Source: JAHFLF01 sp964560145 (lineage in GTDB: Bacteria > Patescibacteriota > Minisyncoccia > UBA6257 > 1-14-0-10-44-23). From it: a stretch of DNA of 25,631 bases. Of this stretch, positions 8,011 through 14,972 are shown piece by piece; positions within the stretch are counted from its first letter, which is position 1, and each line of letters opens with the position of its first letter. A program made the translations under genes and the position numbers. The notes beneath the pieces were generated by a model. That model worked only from the letters and a program-made list of their open reading frames with translations. It was not told where the DNA came from and did no database searches. Location: assembly GCA_964560145.1 (NCBI GenBank), contig CAZLKS010000011.1, positions 1 to 25,631 of the forward strand, given 5' to 3'.

Positions 8011-8033
8011 CTCGGGACATCATAAGTCCCGAG
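8011..8033 (+). terminator. hairpin downstream of the protease gene
   Basis: CTCGGGAC (8011-8018) pairs with GTCCCGAG (8026-8033) around a 7-base loop, 35 bases after the stop codon. GGGACATC (8014-8021) can alternatively pair with GATGTCCC (8042-8049), so two exclusive folds exist. There is no T-run. Confidence 0.4.
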
Positions 8034-8072
8034 AGACTTGCGATGTCCCCTGCAGTCTTATTCTGTGCGATA

Positions 8073-8149
8073 AAAAAATAAAGGCCATGTTTTCTCGCGA
8101 CCATTCGCTTGCGATGGGCCCGGTCGCGAAAACATGACCTTTATTTTTT
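8073..8149. terminator. long bidirectional terminator between convergent genes
   Basis: A stem of about 28 bp joins 8073-8102 and 8122-8149, with one mismatch and a 2-nt bulge. The GC core (CGCGACC/GGTCGCG) is enclosed by AAAAAATAAAGG and its complement. On both strands the outer arm gives a U-rich tract, so it can terminate the protease transcript (+) and the glutamate dehydrogenase transcript (-). It overlaps the dehydrogenase stop codon. Confidence 0.85.
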
Positions 8150-9299
8150 ATTTCTTTGCCTCTAGAATACGCTGCCGAGCAATCTTTATCGCGGCCTCTC
8201 GCGGAGCGTGTCCCCCTTTAGCAGTAAACGCCAACACCTCATTCACGTTCGGCACAATCTTCTCTTCGACGAGCTTGAACATCTTAGCAGCGTCAAAGCC
8301 CTTGTATTCAGCATAACTTGAAATAACACCACCGGCGTTAGCGATGATGTCAGGTACGATAAGAACGTCTTTTTTGTGCAGGTGCTTTTCGAACTCCTCT
8401 TTCATCGGAATGTTTGCCCCTTCGACGATTATCTTCGCTTTCACACGGTCAACATTACCGCTATCAATAACGTCCGGACTAGCTGCTGGAATCATCACGT
8501 CGCATGAGAGCTCATAAATGACATCCCGCGAAAGTTTCTTTGTGCCGTTTCCAGCCGGATAATTGAGCACCGAGCCAGTCTTCGTTTTAGCCGCCAAAAG
8601 CTTGGTGTAATCAAGACCGCTCCGATCGTAAATCGTACCGTTGCTGTCAGAAACCGCGACGACTTTTGCACCCCATTCCTGCAAAAACTTATGAGCAAAA
8701 ACGCCGACGTTGCCATAACCAGCAATAGTAATCTCCGCGCCCTTGAGCGCAATATCCTTGAACTCGAGTGCAACTTTTGTTGAAAGAGCTACACCAAAAC
8801 CAGTCGAACCAAGCTCATGTGGCAGGCCGCGACGCGTTTTACCATTTTTCTTCGAAGTGTATTTTGCCGGCTTGCCAGTCACCGACTCCCATTCACCATG
8901 AGCGTCAGCAAACCACTCCATCTCGCGCTCGGTTGTATTGATGTCTGGTCCAGCAATATAGTACTTCGGTACAAACGGCCGAAGCATTTTCGCAAAACTC
9001 TCGATGATAGCCCGCTTTTGTCTTAGAGAAATAGTCTTCGGGTCAACCATGATTCCACTTTTACCACCGCCGAACGGTAATCCCGCTAGAGCATTTTTAT
9101 AACTCATCGCCCGTGCCAAACGCGAGACCTCGACGGGATTCACCGTTCCCGTCATGCGAATTCCGCCTTTAGCCATACCAAGGTTCAGGTTATCGAGAAC
9201 GGCCACACCGTGAAACTTCAATTTTGGATCATAGACGCGAATTACATATTCCGGTCCAATGTCGTCAAAAACAATCTCTGGCTGCTCAGGAGTAGGCAT
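8148..9299 (-). CDS. glutamate dehydrogenase (Glu/Leu/Phe/Val family)
   Basis: The enzyme interconverts glutamate with 2-oxoglutarate and ammonia. The N-terminal catalytic domain shows AKGGIRM, then the signature LPFGGGKSGI with the catalytic Lys, and AGPDINT. A Rossmann domain follows, with GYGNVG and a downstream VSDSNG. The C-terminal IVEGANIPM and IANAGGVISSY are also typical. The start is taken at the ATG at 9299 (383 residues), not the upstream ATG at 9365, because a TATAAT box lies between them and the extra 22 residues do not resemble the family. The protein is shorter than many homologues (about 410-450). It is an isolated gene with its own terminator. In an amino-acid-auxotrophic cell it would link amino acid and carbon metabolism. 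Confidence 0.93.
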   Translation of the reverse strand: MPTPEQPEIVFDDIGPEYVIRVYDPKLKFHGVAVLDNLNLGMAKGGIRMTGTVNPVEVSRLARAMSYKNALAGLPFGGGKSGIMVDPKTISLRQKRAIIESFAKMLRPFVPKYYIAGPDINTTEREMEWFADAHGEWESVTGKPAKYTSKKNGKTRRGLPHELGSTGFGVALSTKVALEFKDIALKGAEITIAGYGNVGVFAHKFLQEWGAKVVAVSDSNGTIYDRSGLDYTKLLAAKTKTGSVLNYPAGNGTKKLSRDVIYELSCDVMIPAASPDVIDSGNVDRVKAKIIVEGANIPMKEEFEKHLHKKDVLIVPDIIANAGGVISSYAEYKGFDAAKMFKLVEEKIVPNVNEVLAFTAKGGHAPREAAIKIARQRILEAKK

Positions 9300-9330
9300 A
9301 GAGTAAGGGGTTAAAAGTAATAATTTCTCA

Positions 9331-9336
9331 ATTATA
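9331..9336 (-). promoter_or_regulatory. -10 box of the glutamate dehydrogenase promoter
   Basis: A perfect TATAAT on the minus strand, preceded by GGG, lies 31 bases upstream of the ATG at 9299. The -35 position (around 9354-9359) has only weak similarity. A start around 9325 excludes the longer reading of the gene. Confidence 0.55.
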
Positions 9337-9387
9337 CCCTCCTCTGGCGACCTTGTACTAATCAAAAAAATGTTTCGGAACTAAGGA

Positions 9388-9580
9388 GTAATCACGAACA
9401 ATGCTAATAGAAACGGTAATAATGCGAATGAGTAAAGCAGGGTGACGCACCCCCCTCTGTCATTCTGACGTACTCGGAAGAAACTACCCCCGCAACCGGT
9501 TTCTTCGACAAGCTCCCAACTTCACTAAAGCTCCGCCAGGGAAAGCAGGATGACAACTTGCTAGCATTATTCGCGATTAC
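9388..9580. mobile_element. MITE-like nested inverted-repeat element
   Basis: Terminal inverted repeats of 19 bases (9388-9406 and 9562-9580) match at 17 positions. Inside them TGTCATTCTG (9458-9467) pairs with CAGGATGACA (9546-9555), and inside that GAAGAAAC (9477-9484) pairs with GTTTCTTC (9499-9506). There is no open reading frame. The right end abuts the murC stop codon and the left end lies near the glutamate dehydrogenase promoter. It could be a non-autonomous insertion, a long terminator for murC, or both. Confidence 0.5.
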
Positions 9581-10956
9581 TATGCCAGTTCGTTGACATT
9601 CCCCGCTCCCATCAGAACAATGACGTTGTTGTCTTTGGCGTGCTGCTTTACATACTGCTTACCAGTAGTAGCGTCTGGCAAATAGGTGACTCGATTATGA
9701 AAGAACTTTGCTCGAGCTGCTAAGTCTCGTCCGTTCACTGGCCCCGCAGTCTCACGAGCTGAAGGATAAATCTCCATGATTCCCACCTCATCGGCGTGCT
9801 TAAATGACTGTGCAAAAGGCTCGAGCAGGGCCTGCGTTCTACTAAACATATGCGGCTGGAACACCGCGACGATGCGCCGCTTCGGATACATCGCCCGAAC
9901 CCCCTCAAGCGTAATGTCTATCGCTGTTGGGTGATGCGCGTAATCATCGATTATGATATAACTCTTGGTCCTCTTGACCGTTTCAAGTCGCCGAGCAATA
10001 CCTGGAAAAGTTGTAATCGCTTTAAGAATTGCCTCTGGCGAAAGCCCCATAAGCACCGCCACGGCGAAAACAGCCCCACTATTAAGCACATACTGCTTAC
10101 CAACAAATGAGATACTCCCCTTGTACTGCCTCCCTGCATAGGCAACAGAGAATCGCTGAGCCTGTCGAGAAACGCCCATATCCTTCAACACCACATTGTT
10201 TTGTTCGCCAAATCCATAAGCCAACGTTCTAATCTTTTTTGTCCTAGTATAAATACCGAACTGCGCAGCTTGTCGATCATCACCGCAGACCGCCAAAAAT
10301 CCGTCAGCCGGAATCCGCTTAGTGAACTTTAGAAAAGCCTGTACGTAGTCATGTGGTGTCTTAAAATAATCGGGGTGATCGTAATCAACGCTGGTAATGA
10401 CCGCGCCAAAATAAGTATATTTCAAAAATGCCTCGCGATACTCATCGGCTTCAATTACGAGCGTATTGCTTTTACCGACACGAGCATTAGCATTCCAAGA
10501 ATTAACGCGACTACCGATGATAGCGGTCGGATCAACTTTGCACTTGGTTAAAACCCAGGCAAGCATCGCAGAGGTAGTCGACTTGCCATGGCTCCCAGTA
10601 ACTGCAATCGTTCGATACTCTGCCGTGAGCTGACTCATGACCTCTGGATAAGTAAACGTAGGAGTGCCCGCATGCAACGAAGCCTCTACCTCAACATTGT
10701 TCAGTGCCTTTCCGTTATGCAAGTAGGCAGCTGAACTAATGACCGCATCCACTCTCTTCGGAATATTCGCCGTGGAGAACTGCTTCGCGTACTTAATATG
10801 CAGCTTTTTTAAAATAGCGTCCGTAAAAAAGTGTGCCGGGCCGTCTGAGCCCGTGATTATAAGTCCTCGTGCTTTGAGAACTTGTGCAAGGGCGGTCATC
10901 GCAACGCCCTTGATGCCCACCAAATGTACCTTTTGACCCTTTTCAAACATGCCCAT
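9580..10956 (-). CDS. murC: UDP-N-acetylmuramate--L-alanine ligase
   Basis: MurC adds L-Ala to UDP-MurNAc in the cytoplasmic steps of peptidoglycan synthesis. The N-terminal Rossmann domain starts with VHLVGIKGVAMTALA. The ATP-binding loop reads GSHGKSTT (Mur ligases usually have GTHGKT), followed by VIEADEYRE, TSVDYDHPDYF and the C-terminal DDYAHHPT typical of MurC/Mpl. The length of 458 residues is normal. Mpl, the recycling ligase, is the main alternative; the overall layout fits MurC better. The start is ATG 10956 or the ATG two codons later. It stands alone, with no mur or fts neighbours. Confidence 0.9.
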   Translation of the reverse strand: MGMFEKGQKVHLVGIKGVAMTALAQVLKARGLIITGSDGPAHFFTDAILKKLHIKYAKQFSTANIPKRVDAVISSAAYLHNGKALNNVEVEASLHAGTPTFTYPEVMSQLTAEYRTIAVTGSHGKSTTSAMLAWVLTKCKVDPTAIIGSRVNSWNANARVGKSNTLVIEADEYREAFLKYTYFGAVITSVDYDHPDYFKTPHDYVQAFLKFTKRIPADGFLAVCGDDRQAAQFGIYTRTKKIRTLAYGFGEQNNVVLKDMGVSRQAQRFSVAYAGRQYKGSISFVGKQYVLNSGAVFAVAVLMGLSPEAILKAITTFPGIARRLETVKRTKSYIIIDDYAHHPTAIDITLEGVRAMYPKRRIVAVFQPHMFSRTQALLEPFAQSFKHADEVGIMEIYPSARETAGPVNGRDLAARAKFFHNRVTYLPDATTGKQYVKQHAKDNNVIVLMGAGNVNELA

Positions 10957-10974
10957 ACTCTACAACATTCTCAT

Positions 10975-11007
10975 AAAAAAGCGAAATGGGGCAGCTCTCG
11001 CCACCCC
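10975..11007 (-). terminator. intrinsic terminator of the PD-(D/E)XK-like gene
   Basis: Read on the minus strand, GGGGTGGC-GAGA-GCTGCCCC forms an 8-bp stem with two wobble pairs and a GAGA tetraloop. It is followed by ATTTCGC and six Ts (10980-10975). It lies 15 bases after the stop codon at 11022. Confidence 0.65.
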
Positions 11008-11021
11008 AAGTCTGCTCGTGC

Positions 11022-11549
11022 TTAGCCCGCCTGTCGAATCGGGATAAGCAGATACAGCACCTGCTGTTCGACCAACATCTTGGACCTCCAGGTCGAACGG
11101 AACATGTGTTGTGCTTCTGCGGTCCTTTCAACCGCTTCTGCAATAGCGCGCTCGACGATACGTCTCCGAGCAACGGCATCACGCCTGCCGAGATTGTGGA
11201 TGTAAGCACACCCATACCCCGCCTGCATTGCCAGTCGCTTCTGATAACGGTTGCCGAGCTTGTGCCGCTTCACCTCGAGAACGATGCAGACCCAGCCACC
11301 CTCGACTGGGACTCGAACGGTGAAGTCGCAGGTTGCCGACTCTACGACACGTCCCGAGCTGTCACATTCGCTGAAACAGAGTGATTCATGCTGCCACTCC
11401 AGTCCGAGGTCATCGAGGATAGAGGCAACGACCTCTTCTTCCCAGGTGACGAACAGGCTGCCGGCGAGATGATTCTCCTCGCCAGTAAGTGCGTCCTGAT
11501 CTTCTGATTCCTCAGCGACCCGAAGCAGCTCAGCCGTGTACATGTCCAA
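11022..11549 (-). CDS. GC-rich small protein with a PD-(D/E)XK nuclease-like core
   Basis: I recognise no named family. The central part has the layout of a PD-(D/E)XK core: an N-terminal helix with acidic residue (WEEEVVASILDDLG), then an Asp in CDFTVRV, about 12 residues, and LEVKRHK on a hydrophobic strand. Asp, Glu and Lys are at suitable spacing for the metal site. A long basic helix follows (RDAVARRRIVERAIAEAVER). The TTG at 11549 is chosen because AAGGGGG lies 5-6 bases upstream; an ATG two codons in is the alternative. Line 11281-11340 is 63% GC, unlike murC and tyrS on either side. It has its own promoter and terminator and looks like a singly acquired gene. A nuclease function is inferred, not shown. 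Confidence 0.65.
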   Translation of the reverse strand: MDMYTAELLRVAEESEDQDALTGEENHLAGSLFVTWEEEVVASILDDLGLEWQHESLCFSECDSSGRVVESATCDFTVRVPVEGGWVCIVLEVKRHKLGNRYQKRLAMQAGYGCAYIHNLGRRDAVARRRIVERAIAEAVERTAEAQHMFRSTWRSKMLVEQQVLYLLIPIRQAG

Positions 11550-11576
11550 TGGAACCCCCTTGTTGGTGCTACCTTA

Positions 11577-11616
11577 ATAATGACTCATTATCACCTTGCT
11601 GTTGAGTGGATAACAA
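11577..11616 (-). promoter_or_regulatory. promoter with overlapping 15-bp palindrome
   Basis: On the minus strand TTGTTA (11616-11611) and GATAAT (11592-11587) are 18 bases apart. The -10 is embedded in ATAATGA-C-TCATTAT (11577-11591), a perfect 7-1-7 palindrome placed to act as an operator. Transcription would begin about 30 bases before the start codon at 11549. Confidence 0.5.
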
Positions 11617-11661
11617 AATGCACTTCCGCCTGCCCCGTGCTATGATAAATAAATCATCGTA

Positions 11662-11707
11662 AAAATAAATATCGGGCCAGTCTTTCGACTGACCCGATAT
11701 TTATTTT
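11662..11707 (-). terminator. terminator downstream of tyrS
   Basis: A 15-bp stem (11662-11676 with 11693-11707) is extended by a mismatch and CAGTC/GACTG around a TTTC loop. On the minus strand the outer arm gives an AU-rich tract. The design, an A/T arm around a GC core, is the same as that at 8073-8149. It could also act on the plus strand, but no plus-strand gene ends here. Confidence 0.8.
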
Positions 11708-11713
11708 GCCCTT

Positions 11714-12901
11714 TTATCCGATTCGAACAAACTTCCGCGGTCCAACCTGCACAACCATCCCCTTCTCAATGGTCAGAACTTCAGCAACGTCAGATTTTTT
11801 TATCTCGTTTATGCGAACCCCTCCCTGCTCAACCAATCTTCGAGCTTCACTCTTACTCGAGACTAAATGAGTTGCCACGAGTAAATCGCCAACTGCCATA
11901 GTAGACACGCTAATCGCAACCTCTGGCATCACACTTGGCATCTCCCCGCGGCTAAACTGAGACTCCCAAGCTGATTGAGCCTTCTCTGCAAGTTCTTTGG
12001 TTGCATAGAGTGCTACAATCTCGCGTGCTAATCGTAACTTCTTTTCCTTAGGATGCACCGGTAGAGCAGCAATTTCCGCATCACTCACGTCCGTACACAA
12101 CTTAAAGTATTTCTCCACGAGCTCGTCTTTAACCGACATCACCTTGCCAAACATATCATTTGGCTCATCGGTGATATTAATCACGTTCCCCCAACTCGTG
12201 CTCATCTTGCGTCCATCAGTGCCCTCGAGCATCTCACCCATCAAAATATCCTGTGCCGGCATACCGAAGTGCTCCTGAATAACACGCCCAGCCTTCAAGT
12301 TGAAGAGTTGATCAAAACCGCCAATCTCGACATCTGCCTTCACTGCCACACTATCATATCCCTGCATCAGCGGGTACAGAGTTTCCTCGAGCCCGATTTC
12401 GCCGTGCTTCTCTAGTCTCTCGGCAAAATTACGCCGGGCCATCATCTGGTTCATGCTAAAACTCCGCGCAAGGTCAATGAGCTCCATGAAACTCAACTTC
12501 TTGAGCCAAGAACTGTTAAATAAAAACTCTGCCTTACGAACATTAAGAATCTTACCTACCTGTTCCTTGTAATGCTTGATGTTCTCAGCGATGCCAGCTT
12601 CCGTAAGTCGTGGTCGCTTATCCAACTTGTCAGAGGGGTCACCTATCCGAGCGGTATAGTCGCCAACAATAAAGACTACTTGATGCCCTAGGTCTTGAAA
12701 TTCGCGGAGTTTCCGCAGAATAATCGCGCGGCCAATATGAATCTTGGAACCGGTTGGGTCAAAACCAAGCTTAACACGCAGCTGTTTGCCTGAGCTCAAC
12801 TTCTTTTTAAGACTCTCGCGGTCAATTATTTCCGCAACCCCGCGTGTCAGAAGTCGCTCAATCTTTGCGGAGTCAGTATCAATTTTGGGCTTAGTAAACA
12901 T
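11714..12901 (-). CDS. tyrS: tyrosyl-tRNA synthetase
   Basis: This class I aminoacyl-tRNA synthetase charges tRNA-Tyr. The ATP-binding HIGH motif reads HIGR (residues 55-58) after KLGFDPTGSK, and KMSKS reads KMSTS (residues 232-236). Between them lie VGDYTARIGDPS, QGYDSVAVKADVEIGGFDQ and the tyrosine-site region typical of TyrRS. The C-terminal 65 residues form an S4-like RNA-binding domain (SSKSEARRLVEQGGVRIN). The 395-residue length fits the TyrZ-type branch. The gene has a good promoter that would give a leaderless mRNA, and a strong terminator, so it is transcribed alone. Confidence 0.95.
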   Translation of the reverse strand: MFTKPKIDTDSAKIERLLTRGVAEIIDRESLKKKLSSGKQLRVKLGFDPTGSKIHIGRAIILRKLREFQDLGHQVVFIVGDYTARIGDPSDKLDKRPRLTEAGIAENIKHYKEQVGKILNVRKAEFLFNSSWLKKLSFMELIDLARSFSMNQMMARRNFAERLEKHGEIGLEETLYPLMQGYDSVAVKADVEIGGFDQLFNLKAGRVIQEHFGMPAQDILMGEMLEGTDGRKMSTSWGNVINITDEPNDMFGKVMSVKDELVEKYFKLCTDVSDAEIAALPVHPKEKKLRLAREIVALYATKELAEKAQSAWESQFSRGEMPSVMPEVAISVSTMAVGDLLVATHLVSSKSEARRLVEQGGVRINEIKKSDVAEVLTIEKGMVVQVGPRKFVRIG

Positions 12902-12907
12902 AGACTC

Positions 12908-12936
12908 ATTCTACAACCCAAGAAGTCTTTAAGCAA
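12908..12936 (-). promoter_or_regulatory. tyrS promoter, probably leaderless transcript
   Basis: On the minus strand TTGCTT (12936-12931), a 17-base spacer, and TAGAAT (12913-12908). The expected start is about 7 bases downstream of the -10, at or next to the ATG at 12901. No Shine-Dalgarno sequence is present, which is consistent with a leaderless mRNA. Confidence 0.5.
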
Positions 12937-12972
12937 AGCCCAGCCCTACTCAGCAATTCGACTGAATAGGAC

Positions 12973-13596
12973 CTACTTACCGGCCTCCTTCCCCTCCGTT
13001 CGGCTTGTTTTAATCATCTCGTCGATGAGGCCGTACTCCTTCGCCTCGGCGGCACTCATGTAGTAGTCGCGGTCGGCATCCTTTTCAATCTTCTCAACCT
13101 TCTGGCCGGTGTGCTTAGAGAGAATCGTGTTCAACTTTGCCTTCATCTTGAGAATCTGCTTGGCCGTGATTTCAATGTCACTCGCCTGTCCCTCAGCTCC
13201 GCCCATCACCTGATGAATGAGAATCTCTGAGTTTGGCAAAGCAAAACGCTTACCCTTAGCACCAGCCGTCAGAATGACTGCCGCCATTGAAGCCGCCATA
13301 CCAACGCAAATCGTTGAAACTTCAGGCTTAATGAACTGCATCGTATCGTAGATTGCCATACCAGCGACCACAGAACCACCCGGCGAGTTGATGTAGAGCT
13401 GAATATCCTTCTTCGGGTCCTCATGGGCCAAGAACAGAAGCTGCGCCACAACCAAATTTGCCACTGCGTCATTGATTGGTCCGCCCAAGAAAATGATGCG
13501 GTCCTTGAGTAAACGCGAGTAGATATCGTAGGCGCGCTCGCCGTACTGCGTCTTTTCTAACACCGTCGGAATCAGATACTGATTGTTGATTTCCAT
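12973..13596 (-). CDS. clpP: ATP-dependent Clp protease proteolytic subunit
   Basis: ClpP is the barrel-shaped serine peptidase that degrades proteins fed by Clp ATPases. The catalytic triad is visible: Ser103 in GMAASMA, His128 in LIHQVMGGA and Asp177 in DADRDYYMSA. INSPGGSV and the C-terminal EAKEYGLID are canonical. The 207-residue length is normal. The start ATG at 13596 is followed by a short N-terminal axial-loop segment ending in TQYGERAYDIYSRLL. It follows tig on the same strand, a common pairing, with a palindromic repeat element between them. The usual clpX partner is not in this window. Confidence 0.96.
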   Translation of the reverse strand: MEINNQYLIPTVLEKTQYGERAYDIYSRLLKDRIIFLGGPINDAVANLVVAQLLFLAHEDPKKDIQLYINSPGGSVVAGMAIYDTMQFIKPEVSTICVGMAASMAAVILTAGAKGKRFALPNSEILIHQVMGGAEGQASDIEITAKQILKMKAKLNTILSKHTGQKVEKIEKDADRDYYMSAAEAKEYGLIDEMIKTSRTEGKEAGK

Positions 13597-13620
13597 ATAA
13601 TTATTTGTTCATTCTTTAGT

Positions 13621-13708
13621 TGTCATCCCGGAGTACTCATCCGGGATCCATCCCCTGAATTATGAATAGGAACCGGGGATGGATCCCGTGTCATAGCACG
13701 GGATGACA
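13621..13708. repeat. 88-bp nested palindromic (REP/MITE-like) element
   Basis: The outer arms TGTCATCCCG (13621-13630) and CGGGATGACA (13699-13708) are perfect inverted repeats. The inner arms GGGATCCATCCCC (13643-13655) and GGGGATGGATCCC (13675-13687) form a perfect 13-bp stem. It fills the tig-clpP gap. The outer arm recurs at 4067-4076, and a variant flanks the inner part of the element at 9388-9580. In RNA it would form a strong hairpin after tig. Confidence 0.75.
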
Positions 13709-13723
13709 GAGGGAGAGCAAAAG

Positions 13724-14965
13724 CTAGACTTTTGCCTGCGCCTCCAGGAAGCTGAAGATTTTCTGGTTTTGGAGCGTGCCGTAGATGTGGTCGTGCTGCT
13801 TTTCAATATCAACCCCTCGCCGAGTCGCCTCAGCACCAATCTCCTCAGCAGTTGGCTCGAGCTTCTCTACCTGAGCAAGCTTATACATAACAAGGTTGGC
13901 CGCAACATTAGTCTTGGCGCGCTCACGCAGCTTCTCACGCATTTCCTTAGCCAGCTCCTCCGGTTTCTTGTTGTCTTCAGGCGGAACCATACGCGCAACG
14001 TCAGCTACCATGCCATCAAGCGTCCGCTCGATAAGCACCGCTGGAATATCCATCTTTGAACCCTTTGCAATCTCATCGAGAACACGAATGCGAAGCTTCT
14101 CAACTTCTTTCTCATTCTTCTCCATCGCCAAGCCCTCTCGAATATTCTTCTTGAGATCATCCACTGTTTTGAAGCTTGGTCCAAGCGTTTGCGCGAAGGC
14201 ATCATCAAGCGTCGCCAGCTCACGTTCAAAAACACCGCGGATTACTACCGTGAAGTCGAGTTGCTTACCCTGCAGCTTCTTTTGCCAGTAATCACTTGGC
14301 GCAACAATGGAGAACTTAACAACTTCATTTTCCTTTTTGCCTTCGAGGTTCTTATCGAATCCAGCAATGAAATTGCTTTCACCGAGAATGAACCGATCAT
14401 TCTGAAACGAGGCGTGCTCAACTGCGACACCCTCACTCTCAGTCTCAATATCAACCTCAACCAAATCCTTTAATTGTGCACCGCGAGCAACGCGCGTTTC
14501 TTTTCCACGAGAGCCGCGAAGCCATTCAATAGTTTTCTCAACTTCTTCGTCAGTTACCACAGACTCTTTCTTTTCCGCAAATATCTTTCCGGCAATCTTT
14601 TTATAATCACCAAGTTCAATTTCCGGGAAAAGCGTGAGTGTCGCCTTGTACTTAATTCCCTTTCCTGGTTCGCCATCGGTCACCTCTATCTTCGGCTGAT
14701 CGATGAAGGTCCAAGTGTTCTCACTCTTGATTTCGTTAAGGCTCCAGCGGATAGCCTCGTTGATTGCTTCGTGAAATATCTCATCGTGATTCAGTGCAGC
14801 TGCGACCATTTCTTTTGGTGCAGCACCCTTACGGAATCCTTTGAGCGTCACTTCCGCAGCCGCCTTATCCTCAGCGGCTTGATAATAGCCGCTGAACTCT
14901 TTGTCTTCGAGAGAAACGGTAAGCTCGATGAGCGAACCTGGTAGTTTTTTAATATCGTGCTTCAT
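13724..14965 (-). CDS. tig: trigger factor (ribosome-associated chaperone/PPIase)
   Basis: Trigger factor binds at the ribosomal exit tunnel and helps nascent chains fold. The N-terminal ribosome-binding signature is visible as LKGFRKGAAPKEMV. A PPIase-like middle domain (about residues 150-240) includes GESNFIAGFDKNLEGKKENE. A long helical C-terminal chaperone domain follows (PAVLIERTLDGMVADVARM and beyond). The ATG at 14965 (413 residues) is preferred to the ATG at 14989, which would overlap the end of hppA and add eight atypical residues. The 7-base gap to hppA suggests co-transcription. Confidence 0.93.
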   Translation of the reverse strand: MKHDIKKLPGSLIELTVSLEDKEFSGYYQAAEDKAAAEVTLKGFRKGAAPKEMVAAALNHDEIFHEAINEAIRWSLNEIKSENTWTFIDQPKIEVTDGEPGKGIKYKATLTLFPEIELGDYKKIAGKIFAEKKESVVTDEEVEKTIEWLRGSRGKETRVARGAQLKDLVEVDIETESEGVAVEHASFQNDRFILGESNFIAGFDKNLEGKKENEVVKFSIVAPSDYWQKKLQGKQLDFTVVIRGVFERELATLDDAFAQTLGPSFKTVDDLKKNIREGLAMEKNEKEVEKLRIRVLDEIAKGSKMDIPAVLIERTLDGMVADVARMVPPEDNKKPEELAKEMREKLRERAKTNVAANLVMYKLAQVEKLEPTAEEIGAEATRRGVDIEKQHDHIYGTLQNQKIFSFLEAQAKV

Positions 14966-14972
14966 ATATATG

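Noticed and set aside
9300..9365. Longer glutamate dehydrogenase reading from 9365
   Set aside because: A TATAAT box lies inside this stretch and the residues do not match the family.
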